A stretch of 64,000 nt of DNA from NCBI RefSeq assembly GCF_004123845.1, contig NZ_NBDP01000030.1, forward strand, positions 248,001-312,000, read 5' to 3'. Under the pieces are notes generated by a model. The model made no database searches. It was given only the letters and a program-made list of their open reading frames with translations, and was not told the DNA's origin. Source of the DNA: Allobosea sp. Tri-44 (GTDB taxonomy: Bacteria; Pseudomonadota; Alphaproteobacteria; Rhizobiales; Beijerinckiaceae). This document shows, piece after piece, positions 17,954 through 26,679 of this stretch (position 1 is the first letter of the stretch; each line of letters begins with the position of its first letter). The position numbers were made by a program, and so were the translations under genes.

Positions 17954-19150
17954 ATGGAACAGACCTGGCGCTGGTTCGGCCCGGACGATGTGGTGACGCT
18001 CGCCGAGGCCCGGCAGGCGGGCGCGCGTGGCATCGTCAACGCGCTCCATCAGATTCCCTATGGCGTGGTCTGGAGCGTCGAGGAGATCGAGATGCGCAAG
18101 GCGATCATCGAGGCCGACAAGAGCCTCGGCCTGCGCTGGTCGGTGGTCGAGAGCCTGCCCATCCACGAAGACGTCAAGATCGGCGAAGGCGACCTCGAGA
18201 CCATCTTCGCCAATTACCGCCAGTCGCTGCGCAATCTCGCCGCCTGCGGCATCGAGGTGGTCTGCTACAATTTCATGCCGGTGCTGGACTGGACCCGGAC
18301 CGACCTCGCCCAGCCTCTCCCCGGCGGCGGCACCGCGCTGCGCTTCAACCTGCACGAATACGTCGTCGTCGACCATTTCATGCTGCAGCGGCCGGGCGCC
18401 GACCAAGGCCATCCGGCCGAGGTGATGGACAAGGCCAAGGCCTGGTTCGAGCGCTCCTCCGAGGCCGACCGGACGAAGCTGATGGCCAACATCATGGCCG
18501 GCCTGCCCGGCGCCTATGACCGCTACGACGTGGCGGGCCTGAAGCGCATCCTCGCGCGCTATGCCGATATGAGCCATGACGGCCTGCGCGCCAATCTCAA
18601 GCGCTTCCTCGAGGCGGTGATCCCGACCGCGCAAGAAGTCGGCATCCGCATGTGCATCCATCCGGACGACCCGCCGCGGCCGCTGTTCGGCCTGCCGCGC
18701 ATCTGCTCGAACGAGGACGACATCGCCTTCATCCTCGGCGCGGTCGACAGCCCCTCGAACGGGCTTACCCTCTGCTCCGGCTCGCTCGGCGCCAATCCGA
18801 AGAACGATGTGCCGGGAATCGCGCGCCGCTTCGCCAACCGGATCTGGTTCGCGCATCTGCGCAATGTCGCCAAGGATCCGGACGGCTCCTTCATGGAAGC
18901 CGAGCATCTCGGCGGCGACACCGACATGGTCGCCCTGGTCGATGCGCTGATGGCCGAGCAGACCCGCCGCAAGGCCGCCGGCTGGACGCACTGGCGCATC
19001 CCGATGCGCCCCGACCATGGCCATGAACTGCTCGACGACGCCAAGAAGGGCTCGTTCCCGGGCTATCCGGCCGTCGGCCGCTTGCGCGGGCTGGCGGAGT
19101 TGCGCGGCGTGATGACGGCGCTGGCCAGCGTGAAGGGCTACGCCGCCTGA
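17954..19150 (+). CDS. uxuA: Mannonate dehydratase
   Basis: Dehydrates D-mannonate to 2-keto-3-deoxy-D-gluconate (EC 4.2.1.8) in glucuronate catabolism; metal-dependent TIM-barrel enzyme of 398 aa, the normal length. Characteristic stretches: MEQTWRWFGPDDVVTLAEAR, ALHQIPYGVVW, VVESLPIHEDVK, CYNFMPVLDWTRTDL, IHPDDPPRPLFGLPRI, CSGSLGANPKND, and RPDHGHELLDD near the end, where His and Asp residues bind the metal. AAGGACAG precedes the ATG. No uxaC, uxuB or kdgK is in the window, so the rest of the pathway is elsewhere. Confidence 0.95.
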   Translation: MEQTWRWFGPDDVVTLAEARQAGARGIVNALHQIPYGVVWSVEEIEMRKAIIEADKSLGLRWSVVESLPIHEDVKIGEGDLETIFANYRQSLRNLAACGIEVVCYNFMPVLDWTRTDLAQPLPGGGTALRFNLHEYVVVDHFMLQRPGADQGHPAEVMDKAKAWFERSSEADRTKLMANIMAGLPGAYDRYDVAGLKRILARYADMSHDGLRANLKRFLEAVIPTAQEVGIRMCIHPDDPPRPLFGLPRICSNEDDIAFILGAVDSPSNGLTLCSGSLGANPKNDVPGIARRFANRIWFAHLRNVAKDPDGSFMEAEHLGGDTDMVALVDALMAEQTRRKAAGWTHWRIPMRPDHGHELLDDAKKGSFPGYPAVGRLRGLAELRGVMTALASVKGYAA

Positions 19151-19170
19151 GAGAAGGCGGCAGCCCAGGC

Positions 19171-19198
19171 GGCTCGTAGAGAGCCTTGGGATTTTCAG
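19171..19198 (+). terminator. Weak terminator after uxuA
   Basis: GGCTC (19171-19175) pairs with GAGCC (19181-19185), followed by TTGGGATTTTC. The stem is only five pairs and the T-run is short, so this is a tentative call. Confidence 0.35.
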
Positions 19199-19229
19199 TG
19201 TTTCGACGAGTCTCGTTGGTGCATCGCCA

Positions 19230-20351
19230 TCACCTGCGGATCGTCGAGAATCTGGTCCCGCCATAGACCGCAGTGTAAGGCACCTGGACGTATTCGAAGG
19301 TCTTCCGGGCAATCCTGGCCGGCAATGTGTCCTTCTGCTTTGCAAAATTGGGCAGTGGCCCTGCTCCAAACAGGACTTCGTTCAGATTCAGGCCGACGCC
19401 GACATAGAACGTCCGCTCGATCGGATAACCGAGGGCGCGCTCCTTCTTCTCAAACCCTCGCGCATCGAAGCCTGCATGCAGCTCGACATAGCGAAGGGGC
19501 GTGTTCTTGAGTCTCTCAAAGCCACTGGCCTTCAAGGCCATGACATAGCGCTGGCGCTCATAGGGAGGCAGGATACCGGCATCAGAGGTCGTGATGCCCG
19601 GCCTTTCATAACTGGCGGGCGTGTACATCAAGCGCCAGTCGAGCTTTTCGCGCATGCCCGGAACAGTGTTGCGGATCATTGAGAAGGCGGCGCCGACAGC
19701 GTTCGCGGCAATGTCCTCACGCGAGAAACGATGCTTGCCAGCAAAACCGTCCAGAGTCTCGACCAGCCCCATGATACCGAACGCCAGCAGAGCGCCAGTG
19801 ACCTGGGCGCCGGTGGGATTGGCTGCGTTCGCCCGGATCTGATCGGTCAAGAGATCGGCGATGACAAAGGTCGAGAAGGCGTGGCCAATCTTGTCCATTC
19901 CGCCATGTCGCGTGTTCTTTGCAAACCAGCCTTCTTCGATAAATCGAAAGCCGGAATCGCCCCAGCCCCAGTCGCGGAACCCGATGACGGCGATGGCGCC
20001 GCCGACGGCTGCCAACTCCCAGCGCACGGACCACAGGTGGTCGCCCAAATGACCGAATGAATAGAATGATGGCGGCGGAGGCAGCGGGGCGGCGTCCCGT
20101 TGCTCCACGTTCTCGGACAGAGGAGCACGAGACGGCTTGGCCGAAGGCGCGCGAGCGTCTTTCATTCCCGTACCGGACGTTGCAGCAGACCGCTCGGCAG
20201 CCTGCGCCAACGGCATTATTGGACAATATGCCCCCAGCGGCCCGACGAAGCCCGCAAGACAGGCAAGAGCTGTCACACTCAGCGAGCGCCGCTTTGCTGG
20301 AGGTCGGTGCGCAAGCGTATTTGTAGGCCAAGGCGGGTTTCCAGACGCCAT
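19230..20351 (-). CDS. DUF2279 family predicted periplasmic/outer-membrane protein
   Basis: 373 aa. A signal-like hydrophobic stretch lies near residues 25-50 (SVTALACLAGFVGPLGAY, ending LAQAAE). The DUF2279 core is about 95-230, with WFAKNTRHGGMDKIGHAFSTF and the helix FGIMGLVETLDGFAGKHRFSREDIAANAVGA; the rest is a mainly beta C-terminal part (YVELHAGFDARGFEKK, TFYVGVGLNLNEVLF) consistent with an envelope protein. Function unknown for the family. GAGGTAG lies six bases before the ATG. It is alone on its strand between uxuA and phnM. Confidence 0.75.
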   Translation of the reverse strand: MASGNPPWPTNTLAHRPPAKRRSLSVTALACLAGFVGPLGAYCPIMPLAQAAERSAATSGTGMKDARAPSAKPSRAPLSENVEQRDAAPLPPPPSFYSFGHLGDHLWSVRWELAAVGGAIAVIGFRDWGWGDSGFRFIEEGWFAKNTRHGGMDKIGHAFSTFVIADLLTDQIRANAANPTGAQVTGALLAFGIMGLVETLDGFAGKHRFSREDIAANAVGAAFSMIRNTVPGMREKLDWRLMYTPASYERPGITTSDAGILPPYERQRYVMALKASGFERLKNTPLRYVELHAGFDARGFEKKERALGYPIERTFYVGVGLNLNEVLFGAGPLPNFAKQKDTLPARIARKTFEYVQVPYTAVYGGTRFSTIRR

Positions 20352-20595
20352 CGGGCTACCTCAATCTCTGTCCCCATCGAAAGCGATCATCACTGACGCC
20401 GCCTTGCGGCGCGATTCATCGCGGGACTTAAAGAGTCGACCGGTAGTGGGGAGAAAGTACCATTCTCACGCATATCATGTCGAGCAGTGACAACTCCGTC
20501 TCGAGCCGTCCCGGTAACCACGACCGGGTTGAATGGTCAGCTGACGTGCCTCTAGCGGTAATGCCCGCCCTTTCGGCGGCGGTCTCCTGGCGCCC

Positions 20596-21738
20596 TCAGG
20601 CCAAGATCCGCTGCTCGGCCAGATGCACCAGCCGCCCGCCGGCGATGGTCGCGACGACGCGCGGCTGCGGCTCCGGTGCGACCAGGACGAGGTCGGCACG
20701 CTTGCCGGGCGCGATGACGCCACGATCGGAGAGCCCGAGTGCCCCTGCCGGTCCCTGCGAGACCAAGCGCCAGGCGGTGGCGAAATCCGCGGCGCCCTTG
20801 CGCGCCAGGATGAAGGGCGCGAGCGGCAAGGCGGGGTAGTAGTAGTCCGAGGCCAGGATGGTGCAGAGCCCCTCGCGCACCATCGCCTCGGCCGCCGGGC
20901 AATCGATATGCGAGCCGCCGCGCACAACGTTCGGCGCGCCGAAGACGACCGCCTCGCCATGGGCGGCTGCCTCGCGCGTCGTCGCCTCGTTGATCGGGAA
21001 TTCGGCGACGGTGACGCCGAGGCCACGATACCAGCGCCGCATCTCGGGCGTCATGTCGTCATGCGACATTGCCGGGACACCGGCAGCGCGCGCCACCGCA
21101 GCAAGTCGCTCGACCGAGCCCGGCACCTCGTCCTTGCGGGCCCAGACATTCTCGGCCAGCGCCATGAAGTCCTCATGCGTCAGCCCGGTGCGCTCGACCA
21201 TCTTGGCGATCTTGCCCGGCCGGCTGCTCGACTTCAGGATGCCGCCGGTGTGGTCGTTGAAGGCGAGCACGCCGACGCGCCCAGTGCCGAGCCAGTCGAT
21301 GATCTCGGCCTCGGCGGCGAGATTGAAGGTCTCGTGACGCAGGTGAAAGCGCGTGTCCGCGCCGAGATCGGGCTTCAACGCCGCGATCCGCTCGACCAGT
21401 TGGCGGGCGTTGTCGGCGCCGCGCAGGCCGGGCTCCCAGGACCAGGTGACGCCGTGGAAGGCGGTGGTGATGCCACTCGCGAGGATGGCGCGGTCGGCGT
21501 CGCGCAAAGCGAGGTCGATGTCGAAGGCGACGCCCGGCCGCGGCATGATGTGGCGCTCGAAGGCGTCGCCATGGCAGTCTACTATGCCGGGCAGGACATA
21601 AAGGCCGGTGGCATCGAAGCGCAGCGCAGCAGCCGGAGCGGCGCCGTCAAGGGCAGCGATGTTCTCCCCTTCTGTGACGAGGTCGGCACGGATGAGCGTT
21701 TCGGTCAGCACCTCGCCGCCGGTGATATGCAGACTCAT
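20596..21738 (-). CDS. phnM: Alpha-D-ribose 1-methylphosphonate 5-triphosphate diphosphatase
   Basis: Amidohydrolase-superfamily enzyme (380 aa) of the C-P lyase route; it removes pyrophosphate from the phosphonate-ribose triphosphate. PhnM markers: VLPGIVDCHGDAFERHI (metal His/Asp), GITTAFHGVTWSWEPG, RFHLRHETFN, VLAFNDHTGG, AMSHDDMTPE and LASDYYYPALP. Length fits. No other phn gene is in the window although phnM normally sits with phnGHIJKL. It lies 67 bases behind hupE on the same strand. Confidence 0.93.
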   Translation of the reverse strand: MSLHITGGEVLTETLIRADLVTEGENIAALDGAAPAAALRFDATGLYVLPGIVDCHGDAFERHIMPRPGVAFDIDLALRDADRAILASGITTAFHGVTWSWEPGLRGADNARQLVERIAALKPDLGADTRFHLRHETFNLAAEAEIIDWLGTGRVGVLAFNDHTGGILKSSSRPGKIAKMVERTGLTHEDFMALAENVWARKDEVPGSVERLAAVARAAGVPAMSHDDMTPEMRRWYRGLGVTVAEFPINEATTREAAAHGEAVVFGAPNVVRGGSHIDCPAAEAMVREGLCTILASDYYYPALPLAPFILARKGAADFATAWRLVSQGPAGALGLSDRGVIAPGKRADLVLVAPEPQPRVVATIAGGRLVHLAEQRILA

Positions 21739-21805
21739 GCCCCGCCTCGGTCACTGAAAGGACGGCGCGATTGGCCGGTCTTCATGACATGGCGATGACG
21801 GGCGC

Positions 21806-22378
21806 TCAGCCGGCGAGGAGCGCGACGCCTGCAAGCACGAGCCCCCCGCCGGCGACGCGGGCGAAGAGAGGCGCACGGACAGCAAGCGCCCGGGCCAGCA
21901 GGATGCCGACGAGGTGGAGCGCGGCCGTCGCGATGACGAAACCGGCAGCATAGGCGAAGCCGCTGGCGTTCTCGGGCAGCTCGGCGCCATGGGCGAAGCC
22001 GTGGAAGATGGCGAGGATGCCGCAGGCGAGCGTCCCCGCGGCGAGCGGCGGCGAGGCCTTCAGCGCGACCGCGGCGCCGAGGATGATCACCGAGAAGGCG
22101 ATGCCCGTCTCGACGCCCGGCAGCGCGCCGCCGGACATGCCCCAGGCGCCGGCCAGCGCCATCGTGCCGACGAAGGCAGCGGGGTAGGCGATACGCGCCT
22201 TGCCGCCGACGAGCCCGGCCCAGAGGCCGACCGCGACCATCGCCAGCACATGGTCGAGCCCGGTCAGCGGATGCATCAGGCCGTGGATAAAGCCATCGAC
22301 CGGCCCGGCGCCGGTATGGGCGAAGGCCGGAGCCGAAACGAGGGTCAGCAGCATGGCAAGAGATCCGGTCGCGCGCAT
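21806..22378 (-). CDS. hupE: HupE/UreJ family nickel transporter
   Basis: Membrane protein (190 aa) that brings nickel across the membrane for urease. A signal-like N-terminus ends in AFAH. The family's HX5DH motif is seen in MHPLTGLDHVLAM and its FHGxxHGxE motif in FHGFAHGAELPE; six to seven helices are visible. It starts 17 bases after ureG as the last gene of the urease run. The ATG at 22378 has AGGA nine bases ahead; the longer frame is a shadow of ureG. Confidence 0.93.
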   Translation of the reverse strand: MRATGSLAMLLTLVSAPAFAHTGAGPVDGFIHGLMHPLTGLDHVLAMVAVGLWAGLVGGKARIAYPAAFVGTMALAGAWGMSGGALPGVETGIAFSVIILGAAVALKASPPLAAGTLACGILAIFHGFAHGAELPENASGFAYAAGFVIATAALHLVGILLARALAVRAPLFARVAGGGLVLAGVALLAG

Positions 22379-22395
22379 CGTCAGTGTCCTAATCT

Positions 22396-23028
<633 letters not shown>

Positions 23029-23031
23029 CGA

Positions 23032-23469
23032 TCAGGGTCCTTGCAGGAGCAGCACCGCATAGCCCGCGGCGATCAGCAGGCAGAGCGGCGAGTAATAGCG
23101 GCGATCATAGCTGGCGAAAGGCTCGCGCGGATGCAGCCGCCGCCAGGCCGGCAGGAAGCCGGCAACGCCCCGAAGCAAGAACACCGCCATGATCGCGAAG
23201 CCGCCGAGCAGGAGCAGCGGTCGCAAGGCGGCAGTGCCAGGTGTCCCGATCAGAAGCAGCGGCCAGACAGCGGTCACAGCAATCGCCAGCGCGACGAGCA
23301 GGCACAGGCCGGGCGACGGCATGCGCTTCGCTCTGGCATTGCCTATGACGGTGGCGATCAGTTCCTGCTCGCTGACGGCCGGCCATAGACCGCCCCGGCC
23401 CCAATAGGCATGCAGGCCGGCGATGACGGCCAGGAGCAGCGCCAACGCGATGGCGATGGCGGAAATCAT
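23032..23469 (-). CDS. DUF3995 family membrane protein within the urease operon
   Basis: 145 aa, four likely helices (about 2-22, 55-77, 84-102, 126-143). The pattern LHAYWGRGGLWPAV followed by TVIGNARAKRMPSPGLCLLVAL fits DUF3995 (function unknown). Its ATG overlaps the ureF stop by four bases, and ureG follows after three, so it is made together with the nickel chaperones. A role in nickel or urea handling is possible but is inference from position. Confidence 0.82.
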   Translation of the reverse strand: MISAIAIALALLLAVIAGLHAYWGRGGLWPAVSEQELIATVIGNARAKRMPSPGLCLLVALAIAVTAVWPLLLIGTPGTAALRPLLLLGGFAIMAVFLLRGVAGFLPAWRRLHPREPFASYDRRYYSPLCLLIAAGYAVLLLQGP

Positions 23470-24143
23470 GAGCGGAACAGCCGCGAATACTGGGTCTCGT
23501 GCTGCAAGCTCGCGAGGTCGGAGCGGAAGACGCAGCCGCCGAGGTCGTCGAGCGTCATGGCCTCAGCCCGGACCGCCGCCTCGCGCAAGACCGGCGTCAG
23601 CCGGGCAATGACCTTCTGGCCATCGGTCTGGCCGACCATGCCGAGTCGGACGGCGGCCGAGACGAGGTTCGCGACGAAGGTGAGCGCGAAAGCTTCGAGC
23701 GAAGGCGCCAGCGGCAGGCCATGGCCGCTGGCCGCGACGCCGACCGCAATTGGATAGGAAACGTCGCCCGGCCAGGCGGCGCGCAGCGCGTCGATGGAGG
23801 CGCAAGGCCAGGAGGCGGCGATTGCCGAGACGAAGGCATTGCCCTGTGTCACCGTCTCGAGCCGGCGCTCGGCCGAGTTCGCCAGAGCGAGCGCCAGTTC
23901 CGCGACCTCCTGCAGCGCCTTGGCATCGCCCTCGCCGCTCGCGCGCCAGGACGCGGCGAAGAGGATGAGGTCGTTGCGCAGCGCGCCGTGCTCGATTAGC
24001 GCGTCGAGCCAGTCGGCGAGCCCTTCCGCGTCGGCGAGGTCGCCGACCTCGAACGCCCACTCCAGCCCGTGCGAATAGGCGAAGCCGCCGACCGGAAAGG
24101 CCGGCGAGAGCCAGATCATCAGGGGCAGGAGCGCGCCCTGCAT
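23466..24143 (-). CDS. ureF: Urease accessory protein UreF
   Basis: Helical scaffold protein (225 aa) that links UreD and UreG during nickel insertion. UreF hallmarks: LMIWLSPAFPVGGFAYSHGLE near the start and LVSAAVRLGMVGQTDGQKV near the end. Starts two bases after the ureE stop. Confidence 0.95.
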   Translation of the reverse strand: MQGALLPLMIWLSPAFPVGGFAYSHGLEWAFEVGDLADAEGLADWLDALIEHGALRNDLILFAASWRASGEGDAKALQEVAELALALANSAERRLETVTQGNAFVSAIAASWPCASIDALRAAWPGDVSYPIAVGVAASGHGLPLAPSLEAFALTFVANLVSAAVRLGMVGQTDGQKVIARLTPVLREAAVRAEAMTLDDLGGCVFRSDLASLQHETQYSRLFRS

Positions 24144-24145
24144 GG

Positions 24146-24835
24146 TCAGTGGTCGTGCTTGTGGCCCTTGTGGCCGTGCTCATGCCCATGATGACCATGG
24201 TCATGCTTGTGGCCGTGGTCGTCGTGGTGATCGTGGCCGCAGCCGCAGGACGCGCCATGGGCGTGCTCATGCGTGTGGTGGTGCTCGTGCCCGTGATCCT
24301 GGCCATGATCATGGCTGTGGCCGGCATGGGAATGACCATGGTCGTGGCCGTGGTCATGATCGTGATGGGCGTGGCCGTGGTCATGACCGCAATCGGCGTG
24401 ATCATGGTCATAGGCGCCGCGCTCGGGCTGGAACGGCCGCTCGACATCAGCCATCGCGCAGCCCTGGCCGCGGACCATCTCGGCCAGCACATGGTCGTGC
24501 TCGATATAGATCGCGGTCGCGGTGATCTCGGCCGGGGTGTGGCGGTTGCCGATATGCCAGGCGACACGCGAGAGCCGCAGCGGGTTCTCGGCCGTGATCT
24601 CGATCAGCTTCTGCGCCGCCGCCTTGATCAGGACGAGCGAGCCGTCCTCGAGCTTGACCGCGTCGCCGTCGCCGAGCGCGGTCGCCTTGTCGAGGTCGAG
24701 CAGGATGTCCTGCCCGCCATCGCCTTTCAGCGCGACGCGGCGACGGTTGCGGTCCTCATGGTCGAGGGTCAGCGTCTCGACGACCCGGTCCTGCTTGACC
24801 GCGGCCTTGCGGACGACGGAGATGGCGCGCTGCAT
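24146..24835 (-). CDS. ureE: Urease nickel metallochaperone with very long His-rich tail
   Basis: UreE (229 aa) delivers nickel to the UreG/UreF/UreD complex. Core about 1-140 with the conserved VAWHIGNRHTP and IEHDHVLAEM (His ligands at the dimer interface). From about 143 the tail is a run of His, Asp and Gly (HDHGHAHH type) with about 39 His in 87 residues, plus a CGCG pair. Such tails buffer nickel; this one is long. I start at the ATG at 24835 (MQRAISVV); the longer frame adds non-conserved sequence. The antisense frame of the tail is open and hydrophobic but is a shadow. Confidence 0.95.
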   Translation of the reverse strand: MQRAISVVRKAAVKQDRVVETLTLDHEDRNRRRVALKGDGGQDILLDLDKATALGDGDAVKLEDGSLVLIKAAAQKLIEITAENPLRLSRVAWHIGNRHTPAEITATAIYIEHDHVLAEMVRGQGCAMADVERPFQPERGAYDHDHADCGHDHGHAHHDHDHGHDHGHSHAGHSHDHGQDHGHEHHHTHEHAHGASCGCGHDHHDDHGHKHDHGHHGHEHGHKGHKHDH

Positions 24836-24858
24836 GGAAAAACCCGTGGCGTGATGGA

Positions 24859-25167
24859 TCAGAGGCGATCGACCGATCGCGGTTCCACCACTTCGATCAC
24901 CGGAGCGGCGCTGACGCAAGTCCCGGCGATGGCCAAGAAGGCCTGGAGATGGGCCTGCTGCATGTGCCGATCGACATCGGCGCGCTTCTCCCAGCTCTCG
25001 ACGCTGACGAAATGGCCAGGATCGGTCAGGTTTTCGCAAATGTCATAGCCGAGACAGCCCTGCTCGCGGCGTGTCGCCGCAATGCAGTCGCGCGCCGCCG
25101 CGATGAAGCGTTCGCGCTCGGCGGGAATAACCCTGGCGCGGGCGATGACAAGGACGGGATCGGACAT
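24859..25167 (-). CDS. Antibiotic biosynthesis monooxygenase (ABM) domain protein
   Basis: Small dimeric alpha/beta protein (102 aa), YgiN-like. Pattern: VLVIARARVIPAERERFIAAARDCIAATRREQGCLGYDI, then HFVSVESWEKRADVDRHMQQAHL. Members are quinol monooxygenases or heme-degrading enzymes; the present activity is unknown. It lies 23 bases ahead of ureE on the same strand, an insertion into the urease gene order. Confidence 0.88.
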   Translation of the reverse strand: MSDPVLVIARARVIPAERERFIAAARDCIAATRREQGCLGYDICENLTDPGHFVSVESWEKRADVDRHMQQAHLQAFLAIAGTCVSAAPVIEVVEPRSVDRL

Positions 25168-25301
25168 GCCGGACGGGTCTCCAGGTTACGCTTGCGCGGG
25201 GTACGGCGGAGAAGAGCACTGGGATGCACGGACTAATCGATTACCCGATCCGCCCGTCGGCGAGCCTGTTAGATCGTGCGGCCGATAATCGGGGGAATAT
25301 C

Positions 25302-25558
25302 ATGCTCAGAATTTCAGCACTGCGCGCCTGCAATTTCGGCAGCGCCCTGGCGGGCCTCTGCCTTGCGGCGGCGCTTCCGCCGGCCGCCCAGGCCCGGACG
25401 ACGCTGGGGCGCATCAAGCAGCGCGGCCTGCTGATCTGCGGGACGCGCCAGGGCGTCGCCGACTTCATCTCGAAGCCAAGTCGCCGCTCAACCTGCCGCG
25501 CGACATGAACCGGCCGTCGACGCAGGGCGGCCTGCAACACGCACCGCCGGTGCGGTGA
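25302..25558 (+). pseudogene. Remnant of an amino acid ABC transporter binding protein (aapJ-like)
   Basis: GGGGGA seven bases before the ATG opens a normal signal peptide (about 32 aa, ending AAQA) and the first mature residues TLGRIKQRGLLICGTRQGV, as in general L-amino-acid binding proteins. The frame then breaks: the original frame stops at 25508, while another frame from about 25460 reads KSPLNLPRDMNRP and TQGGLQHAPPVR, closely like the C-terminal end of the same family, and stops at 25558. So about 270 internal residues have been deleted and the junction is out of frame. It is the only plus-strand gene trace within the urease locus. Confidence 0.75.
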
Positions 25559-25559
25559 T

Positions 25560-26537
25560 TCAAGGTTCGAGGCCGAGCATTGCCAAAGAGCGCTCGATCG
25601 GCCTCGACCAGCCATCCCGGCCGCGCCGCATGGCATCGCCCAACGCATCCTGCCAAGCATAGGGCGCGTCGGCGCGCAGCAGTTCGATCATCGCCCCTGC
25701 CTGTGCAAGGTCCTTGCGACTTTTGACGATCTCATGCGCGCCGCGCCTTTGCGCGACGATGAGCTTGTGGACCGCGAACCGGCCGGGCTGGGGCAACATC
25801 ACCGGCACGCCCGCGCCGTGGAGCGCGACGGCCGGAACCGGATCGACGATCAGCCAGTCGAGATACTGGAGGGGCGTCGCGCCGGCGGCGAGCCCCTTGA
25901 GCGGCATCGGGTCACGATCGCTGCGGCCACGCTGCGGCGTCAACAGGTCGACGACGAAGCCCTGCGCGTCGCGAAAGCGCGAAGGCGGCGCTTTCGGATC
26001 GAGCCCAGGCACGGCGGAAAAGCTCGGCTCGGCGCGCCGCAGGATCGCCAACATGCTGTCGCCCTGGATATCCGCGTCGAGAGCCAGGTCTGCGGTGGCC
26101 AGGTCGAGATCCTGCGTCATCACGCTCGCAGCCGGCAGGACGGCCCCGAGCAGAGGTGGATAGCACTGATAGGCCGCTGTGCCGACCAGCACGGCGCCAC
26201 GCCGGAAGAGACCCGCATGGGCGACGGAATCAGCGACCTTGCCAAGCGCGGTCGTAGGCCCAGGGATGAGGCGACGCAGCGCCGCCACCAGCCGGCGACG
26301 CTCTTCCCGACGGGCCATCTCGGCGCGAGCGCCCTCGGCACGCACGAGCACTTCGGGGTCATCGGCACGACCAAGATGCTCGACCGTGCGGCTGGAACCG
26401 ACCCATCGCTGCAGGCGCAGATAGCGGATGCCGGCGACAGTCGTCGCCACGACCGTCGCCTCGTCCGATGACGCCGTCTCGACCTGCTGCTGCAGATCGG
26501 CATAGAGCGTCTGGATATTGAGCGGGATGCGCTGCAT
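25560..26537 (-). CDS. GSU2403-type nucleotidyltransferase-fold protein
   Basis: 325 aa. N-terminal helical part about 1-100; nucleotidyltransferase-like core with VLVGTAAYQCYP (about 116-127) and the acidic pair D143/D145 in MTQDLDLATAD; later VVDLLTPQRG and AVHKLIVAQRR. This fits the NTP_transf_8-like group, related in fold to AbiEii toxins. No partner antitoxin is seen. A perfect 12-bp inverted repeat ends six bases before the ATG. Its stop lies two bases from the stop of the convergent aapJ remnant. Activity unknown. Confidence 0.72.
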   Translation of the reverse strand: MQRIPLNIQTLYADLQQQVETASSDEATVVATTVAGIRYLRLQRWVGSSRTVEHLGRADDPEVLVRAEGARAEMARREERRRLVAALRRLIPGPTTALGKVADSVAHAGLFRRGAVLVGTAAYQCYPPLLGAVLPAASVMTQDLDLATADLALDADIQGDSMLAILRRAEPSFSAVPGLDPKAPPSRFRDAQGFVVDLLTPQRGRSDRDPMPLKGLAAGATPLQYLDWLIVDPVPAVALHGAGVPVMLPQPGRFAVHKLIVAQRRGAHEIVKSRKDLAQAGAMIELLRADAPYAWQDALGDAMRRGRDGWSRPIERSLAMLGLEP

Positions 26538-26542
26538 CTCGA

Positions 26543-26576
26543 TTTAGTAGCACAAATCGATATCTGTGCTACTAAA
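26543..26576. promoter_or_regulatory. 12-bp perfect inverted repeat at the nucleotidyltransferase start
   Basis: TTTAGTAGCACA (26543-26554) and TGTGCTACTAAA (26565-26576) with a 10-base centre containing ATCGAT. Six bases separate it from the start codon at 26537. As DNA it could be an operator; as RNA the hairpin would sit on the ribosome binding site. Confidence 0.65.
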
Positions 26577-26679
26577 AGTCAACTTGGCTTTCAGCGCGGC
26601 AGCCCTAGACGGCAATTTTCTTTAGCCATCTACAAGAAAGAGAGGCCCCGCAGGCGTCAACCGTAGGGGTGCCGGCCGC

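Noticed and set aside
17456..19369. 637-codon minus-strand frame over uxuA
   Set aside because: Shadow on the opposite strand of two clear genes; composition typical of GC-rich antisense frames.
24170..24380. Short repeated DNA resembling a CRISPR or minisatellite
   Set aside because: The repetition comes from His/Asp/Gly codons of the ureE tail; no spacer structure.
24149..25048. Long plus-strand frame of Val/Met/Ile-rich, membrane-like sequence
   Set aside because: It is the antisense of the His/Asp-rich ureE tail (CAY codons give ATG/GTG on the other strand). No ribosome binding site and no family character.
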